DNA of 35,347 nucleotides, from the NCBI RefSeq assembly GCF_011045025.1, contig NZ_JAAKZX010000093.1:1-35347 (forward strand), written 5' to 3'. Below are positions 1 to 7,937 of the stretch, piece after piece (the stretch's first letter is position 1; every line of letters begins with the position of its first letter). Below the pieces are notes generated by a model. That model searched no databases, had not been told where the DNA came from, and worked only from the letters and a program-made list of their open reading frames with translations. The stretch is from Streptomyces ureilyticus. Lineage in GTDB: Bacteria > Actinomycetota > Actinomycetes > Streptomycetales > Streptomycetaceae. The position numbers and the translations under genes were made by a program.

Positions 1-3
1 GTG

Positions 4-95
4 CGGGGGCTGGCCCCCGTAACGGGGTCCGGGGCGGAGCCCCGAAGGGGGTCTGGGGGCGTAAGCCCCCAGCGGGGTCCAGGGGCGGAGCCCCT
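4..95. repeat. Cluster of four GC-rich hairpins with a recurring unit
   Basis: Four short inverted repeats follow one another: 4-10/13-19, 30-35/39-44, 53-60/65-72 and 81-86/90-95. Three of them share a unit of the form GGGGTCY-RGGGGC-GGA-GCCCC. They lie downstream of the FMN reductase gene (minus strand, ends at 144). Runs like this are frequent between Streptomyces genes and can end transcription, break assemblies, or both. I see no gene between 1 and 143. Confidence 0.7.
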
Positions 96-143
96 TGGTA
101 TGGGACGGGTAAGGGCGGCGGGGGCGAGGACCGGCTGCCGGGG

Positions 144-701
144 TCAGGCCGCGGAGGGCGTCGCCTGGGAGAGCTGCTGGATGACCTCGGTCAGGCCGGT
201 GACCACCTCGGTGTCGTCGGAGGGGTGGGTCTCCGCGAAGCGGGTGACCGAGCCGGGGATGGAGAGCTTGGCGTCCTCCAGGACCGAGGCGCCGGCGATG
301 CCCAGGGACTTGCGGGCCTCATCCTGCGCCCACACGCCGCCGTACTGGCCGAAGGCGGTGCCGACCACGGCGACGGGCTTGCCGGAGAGCGCACCGGCGC
401 CGTACGGGCGGGACAGCCAGTCGATCGCGTTCTTCAGCACGGCGGGAATGGTGCCGTTGTACTCCGGCGAGAACAGCAGGAAGCCGTCGACCTGGCCGGC
501 CGCGGCACGCAGCCGGGCGGCGGCCTCGGGCACGCTGCCCTCGACGTCGATGTCCTCGTTGTAGAACGGCACCTCGGCCAGGCCCTCGAAGAGCGTGATC
601 TCGACACCGGTGGGAGCGTGCTTGACGGCCGTCTCGGCGAGCTGACGGTTGTGCGAACCGGCGCGAAGGCTGCCGACGAGGGCGAGGATGCGAACAGACA
701 T
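144..701 (-). CDS. NADPH-dependent FMN reductase family protein
   Basis: A 185-residue cytosolic flavodoxin-like protein that should use NAD(P)H to reduce FMN or, as quinone/azo reductases of this family do, small aromatic electron acceptors. The N-terminal phosphate-binding loop GSLRAGSHNRQ is present at about residues 9-19. The family signature SPEYNGTIPAVLKNAIDW is in the middle and a GGVWAQDEARKSLG segment follows. A longer frame begins at 767, but the ATG at 701 gives the family N-terminus (MSVRILALVGS) and has GGAG nine bases upstream. It is transcribed away from the TetR gene at 849, and three palindromes lie between them, so it is very likely the TetR target. The true substrate cannot be told from sequence. 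Confidence 0.9.
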   Translation of the reverse strand: MSVRILALVGSLRAGSHNRQLAETAVKHAPTGVEITLFEGLAEVPFYNEDIDVEGSVPEAAARLRAAAGQVDGFLLFSPEYNGTIPAVLKNAIDWLSRPYGAGALSGKPVAVVGTAFGQYGGVWAQDEARKSLGIAGASVLEDAKLSIPGSVTRFAETHPSDDTEVVTGLTEVIQQLSQATPSAA

Positions 702-737
702 GGGGTGGAACTCCAGAAGAGAGTGGGCCGGAACAAG

Positions 738-818
738 CGGACCGTGGTCCGTTGAATGTTGTATCACTTAACCGGACTGCGGTCCAGTTCTGTTCCCGGC
801 TAACCGGACCGCGGTCCC
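738..818. promoter_or_regulatory. Three palindromic operator boxes for the adjacent TetR regulator
   Basis: Three near-identical 12-bp palindromes occur at 739-750 (GGACCGTGGTCC), 774-785 (GGACTGCGGTCC) and 806-817 (GGACCGCGGTCC, perfect). Their centres are 35 and 32 bp apart, about three helical turns. The second and third are both preceded by TAACC. They fill the divergent promoter between the FMN reductase (start 701) and the TetR gene (start 849), the normal place for TetR operators. Binding by this regulator is inferred, not shown. Confidence 0.75.
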
Positions 819-848
819 CTTCTATTCCCGCGGCGGTAGGCTGAAGGC

Positions 849-1502
849 ATGACCGAGCCGCTCCCCCTCCTTCCGGCCCAGGCGGAACCACCCTCCGGGC
901 AGGTGGATCTCACCCTCACTCAGACCGAGGAGCAGCCCCGGCTGCGGGCCGACGCCGCACGCAACCGCACCCGCCTGCTGGAAGTGGCCGCCGAACTCGC
1001 CGCCGAGCGCGGGATCGGCAACGTGAGCATGGAGGCCGTCGCCACCGCCGCCAAGGTCGGCAAGGGCACCGTCTTCCGGCGGTTCGGCGACCGCGCCGGG
1101 CTCATGCTCGCCCTCCTGGACCACCACGAGCAGCAGCTGCAGGCGGCCTTCCTCATGGGTCCGCCGCCGCTGGGTCCTGACGCGCCCGCCGCCGAGCGCC
1201 TGCGCGCCTTCGGCCCGGCCGTCCTCCGCCATGAACGCGCCCACCGCGACCTCTACGTGGCCGCCCACGCGGATCTGGCCCGCCATTACCTCAGCCCGGC
1301 GAACCACCTCAGGCTCGGCCATCTCGCCCTATTGCTACGGCAGTTGAAGGCCCCCGGCGACATCGAACTCATCGCGCACACACTGCTCGGCTATCTCTCC
1401 ACCCTCCTCGCCGACCACCTGCTCACCGAGCGAGGGATGTCCATGGAGCGACTCGAGGCCGGCTGGTACGACCTCGTCGAGCGCCTGGGAGCGGCCGCGT
1501 AG
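849..1502 (+). CDS. TetR/AcrR family transcriptional regulator
   Basis: A 217-residue one-component repressor. The N-terminal helix-turn-helix spans roughly residues 33-80, with ARNRTRLLEVAAELAAERG leading into VSMEAVATAAKVGKGTVFRR and then FGDRAGLMLALLDHHE, a standard TetR DNA-binding domain. The remainder is an alpha-helical ligand pocket that is not conserved enough to name an inducer. The first 30 residues are a proline/glutamine-rich extension ahead of the domain. It is divergent from the FMN reductase, with three matching palindromes in the shared promoter, so it probably represses both genes and is released by a small, perhaps electrophilic or quinone-like, ligand. The ligand is a guess from the reductase. 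Confidence 0.92.
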   Translation: MTEPLPLLPAQAEPPSGQVDLTLTQTEEQPRLRADAARNRTRLLEVAAELAAERGIGNVSMEAVATAAKVGKGTVFRRFGDRAGLMLALLDHHEQQLQAAFLMGPPPLGPDAPAAERLRAFGPAVLRHERAHRDLYVAAHADLARHYLSPANHLRLGHLALLLRQLKAPGDIELIAHTLLGYLSTLLADHLLTERGMSMERLEAGWYDLVERLGAAA

Positions 1503-1554
1503 CGGACCCGTACGAATGCCGCGCAGCGGCCACCGTAAGATTTCGGCCACGGAC

Positions 1555-1582
1555 GGCAACCTTTGTGCGGCTGCTGGCGACC
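1555..1582 (+). promoter_or_regulatory. Possible ECF-sigma-type promoter for the ricin-pectate lyase gene
   Basis: GGCAAC at 1555-1560 and CGACC at 1578-1582 are 17 bp apart, resembling the GGAAC / CGTC layout of ECF sigma promoters. It is placed 53 bp ahead of the GTG start at 1635. This is a weak pattern match with no second copy confirmed in the window. Confidence 0.25.
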
Positions 1583-1634
1583 GAGGGGTGCGGGACCAAC
1601 TCGAAACTGCACACCCTTGAAGGACAGCAACGAC

Positions 1635-3002
1635 GTGGGTAAGAGAGCAGCCCATCGCGGGCCGCGGCGAAAGCAGTCGAAGCGCCGAAGAAACGCGCTG
1701 ATCATCGCGCTGGCCGCGACCCTGACCTGCGGCGCGATCGTCGCAGGGGTACTCATGTCGGACTCCGCGTCCGGACCCGACGCCGGGACGTACCAGCTCG
1801 TGAACGACCGCGACGGTACATGCCTGACCGATCCGTCGAGCGGCACGCGGCTGGGCGGAGCGGCGTGTGACGGCGAGGCGGGGCAGACCTGGCAACTCGC
1901 CGAGTCCGGCGAGGGGTTCAGGGTGAAGTCCGCGTCCGGCGGGCTGTGCGTCGACGTGAAGAGTGCGTCGAAGTCGGGCGGCACGGCCGTACAGCAGCAG
2001 ACGTGCGGCGACGGCACCTCACAGGTCTGGAAGGCGACCGAGGTCGGCGAGACGTACCACCTCGTGAACGCCAACAGCGGCAAGTGCCTCAACCTCGTGG
2101 ACGCCCTGGCGCAACAGGACTCCTGTGACGCGGCGAGCAGCAAGAGCTGGCGTCTGAATGCGGTGTCCGACGTGGCTCCTACGCCCACGACATCGCGGTC
2201 GTCCGCGTCACCCTCGGCATCCCCGTCCCCCTCAGGCTCGCCCTCGGCGTCGCCGAGCAAGCGTGCCACCCCCAAAGCCTCGGCGACCCGACCCCGTACG
2301 CCTTCCCAGGGCGCCGCCCTCGGCGCATGGCCGAACGCCCCGGCGGGCGAGCCGGTGTCCGCCACCATCGAGGTCTCGGTCAGCTACGACGGCGGTATGA
2401 AGCGCTACTCCGGTTCGGGCGCACTGGGCGGCGGCGGCCAGGGCGAGGACCAGGACGCCCTGTTCGAGCTGGCCGACGGCGCCGTGCTGAAGAACGTCAT
2501 CCTGGGGGCCCCGGCCGCCGACGGCATTCACTGCCTGGGCAGTTGCACCCTGCAGAACGTGTGGTGGGAGGACGTCGGCGAGGACGCCGCCACCTTCAAG
2601 GGCACGTCGGCCTCGGCCAGGTACGCCATCGACGGCGGCGGCGCGAGGTACGCCGACGACAAGGTCTTCCAGCACAATGGCGCCGGCACCGTGACGATCA
2701 AGAACTTCCAGGTCGAGGACTTCGGCAAGCTCTACCGGTCCTGCGGCAACTGCGACACCCAGTACGAGCGCCATGTCATCGTCAGCAACGTGAGGGCGAC
2801 CGACGGTGGCCAGTCGCTGGTCGGCGTCAACGCCAACTACGGCGACACCGCCGAACTGTCCGGCATCACCGTCGTCGGCGGGGAGATCGACATCTGCGAA
2901 CGCTTCCAGGGCAACGAATCCGGCGACGAACCGACGAAACTCGGCAGCGGGGCGGACGGCACTCACTGCCGCTACAGCTCCTCGAGCATCAAGTACCAGT
3001 GA
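1635..3002 (+). CDS. Secreted or membrane-anchored pectate lyase (PL3-like) with N-terminal ricin lectin domain
   Basis: A 455-residue exported polysaccharide lyase. A basic stretch (KQSKRRR) is followed by a hydrophobic segment at about residues 20-40, acting as signal peptide or anchor. Residues about 50-175 form a ricin-type beta-trefoil with QTW, QVW and SW motifs and paired cysteines. A Ser/Pro/Ala linker then leads to a C-terminal PL3-type beta-helix of about 215 residues, with GADGIHC-like (APAADGIHCLG), WWEDVGEDAATFKG and CGNCDTQYERHV segments typical of that family. PL3 enzymes cleave polygalacturonate by calcium-dependent beta-elimination; the lectin probably holds the enzyme on plant cell-wall sugar. 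GTG at 1635 is chosen because GAAGGA lies upstream; an upstream TTG at 1563 gives an unlikely N-terminus. Confidence 0.85.
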   Translation: MGKRAAHRGPRRKQSKRRRNALIIALAATLTCGAIVAGVLMSDSASGPDAGTYQLVNDRDGTCLTDPSSGTRLGGAACDGEAGQTWQLAESGEGFRVKSASGGLCVDVKSASKSGGTAVQQQTCGDGTSQVWKATEVGETYHLVNANSGKCLNLVDALAQQDSCDAASSKSWRLNAVSDVAPTPTTSRSSASPSASPSPSGSPSASPSKRATPKASATRPRTPSQGAALGAWPNAPAGEPVSATIEVSVSYDGGMKRYSGSGALGGGGQGEDQDALFELADGAVLKNVILGAPAADGIHCLGSCTLQNVWWEDVGEDAATFKGTSASARYAIDGGGARYADDKVFQHNGAGTVTIKNFQVEDFGKLYRSCGNCDTQYERHVIVSNVRATDGGQSLVGVNANYGDTAELSGITVVGGEIDICERFQGNESGDEPTKLGSGADGTHCRYSSSSIKYQ

Positions 3003-3033
3003 TCACAGGAGGAGGCGGCACTGCAAGGCGGCG

Positions 3034-3966
3034 TCATCCACCGTGACCGTGACCGTGATGGGGATCGGGAGCGGGATTGGCATCGTGATCGGCATCGTTG
3101 AGAACCCCGTGGATGACGCGTCGTGCGATGGTCGCCATGACTGGATTCGTCTCCCGGTAATAGCGCAGTTCGTCGAGCGCGATCGACAGTGCCCAGCCGC
3201 GGCCCCGCTCCCAGGCGGCGTCATCGCGCTCCAGAGCGGAGCGGAAGACGCCGCGCGCTTGGGCGGGGAGCACATACCAGGCCGCGATCAGATCGACCGC
3301 CGGATCGCCCAGGCCCAGGCAGCCGAAGTCGATCACGGCGCTGAGCCGCCCGTCGGCGATCAGTACGTTCCCCGGCTGCAGGTCCGCGTGAATCCAGACC
3401 GCCGGACCGGGCCACGCGGGGGCACCCAACGCCGCCTCCCATACGGCGGTCGCCGCGTCGGCGTCGACGACTTCGCGCAGTTCCCCGATCGCGGCACGCG
3501 TCGTCGTGTCACGCGCGGCCAAGGGCTCGCTTCGGTACGAGTCAGGCCCGCCCTCGGGATCGATCCGGCGCAATGCGGCCACGAACTCGGCCAGATCCTT
3601 GGCGAGTTGGCCGGGATCGGCGATATGCCCGGCGACCGGGGTCTCGCCGTTGAGCCACCGGTAGACGGCCCACGGCCACGGATAGTCCCCGTCGGGCATG
3701 CCCTTGACCAGCGGTACCGGAACGGCGACCGGAAGCGAGGGCGCGAGCCGGGGCAGCCACTGCTGCTCCTTCTCCACATCGCCCGCCGCCCCTTCGACAC
3801 GGGGCAGCCGCACGGCCATGTCCTCGCCGAGCCGGAACATGGCGTTGGCCGTACCGGCGGACTCGACCCGGGCGACCGGAAGATCCGCCCACTGCGGAAA
3901 CTGCGCCGCGATCAGCCGACGTACAAGGGACGTGTCGATGGCGTCTGTGCTGATCCCGGCGCCCAT
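3034..3966 (-). CDS. Aminoglycoside phosphotransferase (APH) family kinase
   Basis: A 310-residue small-molecule kinase of the APH/choline-kinase fold. The catalytic loop reads HADLQPGNVLI (the HxDxxxxN pattern), and the magnesium-binding segment is VIDFGCLGLGDPAVDL, so the active site looks intact. The N-terminal lobe has AMFRLGEDMAVRLPR, equivalent to the nucleotide loop and ATP-anchoring region. The substrate is unknown: family members act on aminoglycosides, macrolides, homoserine or other alcohols, and resistance should not be assumed. ATG at 3966 is preceded by AGGAAGG at good spacing; a longer frame to 4056 overlaps the next gene. The C-terminus ends in an odd His/Gly tail (PDPHHGHGHGG) from a low-complexity stretch near 3040-3080. 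It is convergent with the pectate lyase gene and divergent from the CapA gene. Confidence 0.85.
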   Translation of the reverse strand: MGAGISTDAIDTSLVRRLIAAQFPQWADLPVARVESAGTANAMFRLGEDMAVRLPRVEGAAGDVEKEQQWLPRLAPSLPVAVPVPLVKGMPDGDYPWPWAVYRWLNGETPVAGHIADPGQLAKDLAEFVAALRRIDPEGGPDSYRSEPLAARDTTTRAAIGELREVVDADAATAVWEAALGAPAWPGPAVWIHADLQPGNVLIADGRLSAVIDFGCLGLGDPAVDLIAAWYVLPAQARGVFRSALERDDAAWERGRGWALSIALDELRYYRETNPVMATIARRVIHGVLNDADHDANPAPDPHHGHGHGG

Positions 3967-4054
3967 GTGCACCTTCCTGGAGTGAGGCTGTGGCCGAGCG
4001 CCATACGACCGTTCCCGCCCTTCACCCGTCAATCGATTTCCGTACGCTGGAGAC

Positions 4055-5200
4055 ATGGGCGGCGGCGTCGTGACGCTGTTCCTCTGCGGCGATGTGATGC
4101 TCGGGCGCGGCGTCGACCAGATCCTTCCGCATCCCGGTGATCCGACACTGCGCGAAGGCTACGTTCAGGACGCCCGCTCCTACGTCGGGACGGCCGAGGC
4201 CGTGAACGGCCCGATCCCCGCGCCGGTCGAGCCCTCCTACCTCTGGGGCGAAGCGCTCCGGGTGCTGGAGGAGGCCGCCCTGGACGCCAGGATCGTGAAC
4301 CTGGAGACGGCCGTCACCCGCAGCGACACCTTCGAGCCGGGCAAGGAGATCCACTACCGGATGCACCCGGCCAACATGCCGGCCCTGGCCGTGGCCCGGC
4401 CCGACGTCTGCGTCCTGGCCAACAACCATGTGCTGGACTTCGGCCACCTGGGTCTCGAGGAAACGCTTCACTCGCTGTACCGGGCGGGTCTGCGGGCGGT
4501 CGGAGCGGGGCGCAACGCCGACGAGGCGCACGCGCCCGCGACGGTCACCGTCAGTCGGACGGCACGTGTGCTGGTGTTCGCCCTCGGGATGGAGTCCAGC
4601 GGCGTCCCGCCGAGTTGGGCGGCCACCGACTACGTGCCGGGTGTCGCCCATGTCGTCGAGCCGTCGGCCGCCGCTGCCGCCGAGACGGTCCGGCGGGTAC
4701 GGCAGGAGAAGCTGCCCGGTGACATTACGGTCGTCTCCGTGCACTGGGGCTCCAACTGGGGGTATCGCATCCCCCGCGACCACATCCGCTTCGCACGCGC
4801 CCTGGTGGACGGCGGCGTCGACGTCGTACACGGGCACTCCTCGCACCACCCCCGCACCATCGAGGTGTACCGCGACCGGCTGATCCTCTACGGCTGCGGC
4901 GACTTCATCGACGACTACGAAGGGATCTCGGGCTACGAGCGGTACCGCGACGACCTCCGGCTCGCCTACTTCGTTTCGGTGGAGACGGACAGCGGACGGC
5001 TGGCCGGACTGCGCATCGTGCCGCTGCGGGTCCGGCGGATGCGGCTGGAACCCGCCACGGACGAGGACCGGGCCTGGCTGCGTACGACCCTCGACCGGGT
5101 CAGCGACTCGGTCCGCATCACCCTGGACGCCGACGGCGCACTCACCCTCGTACACCCGGCTGCCGCGCGCGGAACGACGAGGACGGAGCACGGTCGATGA
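4055..5200 (+). CDS. CapA family protein (poly-gamma-glutamate capsule / metallophosphatase-like)
   Basis: A 381-residue protein of the CapA/PgsA family, a calcineurin-like metallophosphatase fold first linked to capsule poly-gamma-glutamate handling. The family motifs appear in order: GDVMLGRGVD at about residue 10, NLETAVTRSD near 85, LANNHVLDFG near 125, VSVHWGSNWGY near 227 and DVVHGHSSHHPR near 257. There is no signal peptide, so it is probably cytosolic, unlike the membrane-anchored Bacillus proteins. It overlaps the next gene by 4 bp (ATGA at 5197), implying coupled translation. Streptomyces CapA-like proteins are widespread and mostly uncharacterised; a true capsule role is doubtful because no CapB/CapC partners are present. 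Confidence 0.85.
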   Translation: MGGGVVTLFLCGDVMLGRGVDQILPHPGDPTLREGYVQDARSYVGTAEAVNGPIPAPVEPSYLWGEALRVLEEAALDARIVNLETAVTRSDTFEPGKEIHYRMHPANMPALAVARPDVCVLANNHVLDFGHLGLEETLHSLYRAGLRAVGAGRNADEAHAPATVTVSRTARVLVFALGMESSGVPPSWAATDYVPGVAHVVEPSAAAAAETVRRVRQEKLPGDITVVSVHWGSNWGYRIPRDHIRFARALVDGGVDVVHGHSSHHPRTIEVYRDRLILYGCGDFIDDYEGISGYERYRDDLRLAYFVSVETDSGRLAGLRIVPLRVRRMRLEPATDEDRAWLRTTLDRVSDSVRITLDADGALTLVHPAAARGTTRTEHGR

Positions 5201-5880
5201 ACCACCTGCTGCGGCTGACCCTCCTCGGCGTGGGCGCGATGAACTCGCCGCGGTTCGCCCCGGCCGGTCTGCTGCTGCGGTGCCCCGGGCACCGGGTGGC
5301 CTTCGACGGCGGGCCCGGGGCCGAGCCACCGCCCGGACGGCTCGACGCCTGGCTGGTCACCGACGAGCAGGCGGAGCTGCGGTCCGAACTGCGGCGGCTC
5401 GCGGTCGCGCGTGGCGTATCGATGCGGGCCGGTGACCTGGAACTCGGTGGCGTACGGGTCCGCTGCTGCCCGGTGGCGCACACCTCGCATCCCGCGTACG
5501 GCTACCGCATCGAGGCGGGCGCCCTGGTGGTGGCCTGGGCGCCGGAGTTCTGGGAGTTCCCGCGCTGGGCAGAGCGGGCGGACCTGATGTTCGCGGAGGC
5601 CGCCGCCTGGGACCGGCCGATACGCTTCCGGGGCGGCGTGGGCGGCCATATGTGCGTACGGAACGTCAGTGAGCAGGCCGTGCGGTACCGGGTGCGGCGA
5701 CTGGTGTACGCGCATATCGGGCGGCCCACACTGCGGGCGATCGACGCCGGGCTGAAGCCTCCGGCCGGTGAATGGGGCGTCGAAGGGCGCACGTACACCT
5801 TGCGGTGGGACGACTCGTCGCGGTGGGACGAGCGCACCGCCGTCGCCCGTGGCACCGCGAGCCCGCGGTGGGGCCGGTGA
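5197..5880 (+). CDS. Metallo-beta-lactamase-fold-like protein with metal ligands missing
   Basis: A 227-residue protein that I read as a distant MBL-fold hydrolase. The start LTLLGVGAMNSPRFAPAGLLL and VAFDGGPG resemble the first strands of RNase Z/PhnP-like MBL proteins, and AHTSHPAYGYRIE, WAPEF and YAHIGRP fit later strands. However, the HxHxDH metal motif expected after LDAWLVTD is absent (the segment reads LVTDEQAELRSEL). Either it has lost zinc chemistry or uses a different site. It starts inside the last codons of the CapA-like gene (ATGA overlap), so both are made from one transcript and probably act together. The fold assignment is inference. Confidence 0.6.
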   Translation: MNHLLRLTLLGVGAMNSPRFAPAGLLLRCPGHRVAFDGGPGAEPPPGRLDAWLVTDEQAELRSELRRLAVARGVSMRAGDLELGGVRVRCCPVAHTSHPAYGYRIEAGALVVAWAPEFWEFPRWAERADLMFAEAAAWDRPIRFRGGVGGHMCVRNVSEQAVRYRVRRLVYAHIGRPTLRAIDAGLKPPAGEWGVEGRTYTLRWDDSSRWDERTAVARGTASPRWGR

Positions 5881-5888
5881 CGCGGCGC

Positions 5889-6644
5889 TCAGCCGCCGCC
5901 CTCGTCGTACGGGTCGCGCGGGGCCGGGACCGGAGTCGCTTTGGTGACCTTGATGAAGGGGATGACGCCGTCGTTGACCGGGTCCTCGGCCCGTTTGCCG
6001 GTGTAGGTGCCGGTGACTTCGAGCCAGGTGTCGGGCTGGAGGACGGGGGGAGTCTTTCCGGCCAGTCCTACCTTGACGGGCTGGCCGTCGGCGGCGCAGC
6101 AGTTGAGCGACATGCGGACCAGGTACGGCGTACCGCCCCGGTCGAGGGCGACGAAGCCGGTGATCTTGACCTGCCGGTCGTGGAGGGAGCGTCCCTGGTC
6201 GTAGGCCGCGCGGCCGGCGTAGTCGACCAGGCTCATCCGCAAAGGATCGCCCGCCGGAAGGTCTTCGAAGCCCCACGGTTTCTGCAGGGCCGTCCCGGTG
6301 CGCATGGCGCTGTAGGAGCCGAGGGCGGGCGGGGCGACCAGGATGAGCGCGAGGATGGGCAGGGCGAGGAGCCAGGCAACGCGCGGTTCGCGGTGGGCGT
6401 GACCGTGCCCGTCATGGTGCTCGGTCCCGGACTCGTTCTCCGCGGCCTGCTTCTCGGCCGCGCGCGGCCGTCGTAGTTCGTACCAGACGGTGGCGACGGC
6501 CGCCACGATCAGGACGACGCCGGCCACGAGCAGCAGCGGACGCAGCCCGGCTTTGACGTACCGCAGGTAGAGATCGGTGAAGCTCGCGTGCAGCAGCGCC
6601 CCGCCGATGAGGAACAGCACCGCTGCCTGTGCCTGCCGGCTCAC
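5889..6644 (-). CDS. DUF1980/TIGR03943 family membrane protein (permease partner)
   Basis: A 251-residue protein with N-terminal hydrophobic helices (about residues 6-23, 36-55 and 90-108), a histidine-rich cytosolic linker (EHHDGHGHAHREP, about 74-86) and a soluble C-terminal domain of about 140 residues. That domain contains MSLNCCAADGQPV, a conserved vicinal-cysteine motif of the family. The family (B. subtilis YcgQ type) is nearly always encoded beside a DUF318 permease. The GTG start lies within the GTGA overlap with the permease stop at 6641, so the two are translationally coupled. The His linker and Cys pair suggest metal handling; the transported species is not known. Confidence 0.85.
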   Translation of the reverse strand: MSRQAQAAVLFLIGGALLHASFTDLYLRYVKAGLRPLLLVAGVVLIVAAVATVWYELRRPRAAEKQAAENESGTEHHDGHGHAHREPRVAWLLALPILALILVAPPALGSYSAMRTGTALQKPWGFEDLPAGDPLRMSLVDYAGRAAYDQGRSLHDRQVKITGFVALDRGGTPYLVRMSLNCCAADGQPVKVGLAGKTPPVLQPDTWLEVTGTYTGKRAEDPVNDGVIPFIKVTKATPVPAPRDPYDEGGG

Positions 6645-7651
6645 AGCAGCACCGCCCCGACCAGGACCGACATCAGCACGCCCAGGGCGAAGGTCGCCGG
6701 GGCGAACCGCAGCGCGAAGCCACGGCCGAACGTGCCCGCCTGCATGGCGAACAGCTTCAGGTCGATCATCGGCCCGACCACGAGGAACGCCAGCCGCGCC
6801 GTGAGCGAGAACTGCGACAACGACGCGGCCACGAACGCGTCCGCCTCCGAGCAGATCGACAACAGCACCGCGAGGACCGCCAGGGCGAGCACCGCGAGGA
6901 CGGGGTTGTCGGCCGTGGCCTGCAGCCAGCTCGCCGGAACCACGGCCTTCAGCGTGGCCGCGGCCATCGCGCCGACGACGAGGAAACCGCCCGCGTGCAT
7001 CACGTCATGCCGTACGGACCCCCAGAACGCCGCCCCCTTGCCCAGGCCCTCGGACTCGGGGCGGGCCGGCGGGCGCAGCCAGTCGGTACGGCCGAGCCGC
7101 TGCCACAGCCAGCCCATCGCGCACGCCACCAGCAGACTCGCCACGAACCGGGCGAGGACCATCTCCGGCTTGCCGGGAAAGGCGACGGCGGTGGCGGTCA
7201 GCACGATCGGGTTGATCGCCGGAGCGGACAGCAGGAACGTGAACGCCGCCGCGGGCGCCACCCCCCGGCGCACCAGCGCCCCGGCCACCGGCACGGAAGC
7301 GCACTCACAGCCGGGCAGCACCGCCCCGCCCATCCCGGCGACCGGCACCGCCAGGGCTGGCCGTTTCGGCAGCGCGCGGGCGAAGAACGACGCCGGGACG
7401 AACACCGCGATGACCGCCGACAGCAGGACGCCGAGCACGAGGAACGGCAGGGCCTGCACCATCACCGCGACGAACACCGTCATCCAGCTCTGCATCACCG
7501 GCGTGGACACGGCCTCGCGGATCGGCCCCTGCAGCGCCACCACCACGAGCAGCAGCATGATCAGGACGAGCGACGAGTCGACCCGCGACCCCCGCGGCTC
7601 GTCCCCATCGCGCCGATCGCCCCGGGGCGGGGCCTCCTTGGTGAGGGTCAC
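6641..7651 (-). CDS. DUF318 (ArsP_1/YcgR-type) permease
   Basis: A 336-residue integral membrane protein with about eight hydrophobic helices in two halves. Family marks include GGAVLPGCECASVPVAGALVRRG, with its conserved PGCECA, then TFLLSAPAINPIV in the first half and LSICSEADAFVAAS in the second. It forms a unit with the overlapping DUF1980 gene and probably exports or imports a metal or metalloid complex; the family includes methylarsenite efflux ArsP, but substrate cannot be set here. GTG at 7651 is chosen because TGGAGG lies ten bases upstream; the longer frame to 7702 has no such site. The Shine-Dalgarno sequence sits in a small hairpin (7662-7676) that could modulate translation. Confidence 0.88.
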   Translation of the reverse strand: MTLTKEAPPRGDRRDGDEPRGSRVDSSLVLIMLLLVVVALQGPIREAVSTPVMQSWMTVFVAVMVQALPFLVLGVLLSAVIAVFVPASFFARALPKRPALAVPVAGMGGAVLPGCECASVPVAGALVRRGVAPAAAFTFLLSAPAINPIVLTATAVAFPGKPEMVLARFVASLLVACAMGWLWQRLGRTDWLRPPARPESEGLGKGAAFWGSVRHDVMHAGGFLVVGAMAAATLKAVVPASWLQATADNPVLAVLALAVLAVLLSICSEADAFVAASLSQFSLTARLAFLVVGPMIDLKLFAMQAGTFGRGFALRFAPATFALGVLMSVLVGAVLL

Positions 7652-7661
7652 GGGTGGGATA

Positions 7662-7676
7662 CCTCCAGCGTGGAGG
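7662..7676 (-). promoter_or_regulatory. Hairpin that contains the permease ribosome binding site
   Basis: Read on the minus strand, CCTCCA-CGC-TGGAGG forms a six-pair stem with a three-base loop. The 3' arm is the permease Shine-Dalgarno sequence, ten bases ahead of the GTG at 7651. The arrangement would hide the site when folded. Whether it folds in vivo, or binds anything, is unknown. Confidence 0.4.
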
Positions 7677-7937
7677 GGCTTCGCGGGCGGATTTCCCTCC
7701 ACCTTCCATACGCCGATTCAGGCTCGGTTGCTCAACTTGTGCGCCCCAACCTACGTGTGCGGTACGTCTCCACACGAGGCGACCGGTGTTATGGCCATCC
7801 AACCGGGGCCTGTGGCTACACTCGCCCACCATGTGCGAGGCCACCCCCACCAGTCAGCGGAAGACACCGTCCAGCCGCCCACCGCGCGCGGAGAGAGGAA
7901 GAGAGGTCCGGGACGTCGCGAAGGGAGCTGAGGTCTC

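Noticed and set aside
1503..1634. A c-di-AMP (ydaO-type) riboswitch ahead of the ricin-pectate lyase gene
   Set aside because: The leader is GC-rich and includes short similar strings, but I could not lay out the conserved helices and junctions.
3034..3966. Calling the APH-family kinase an antibiotic-resistance gene
   Set aside because: The family acts on many substrates and nothing nearby points to resistance.
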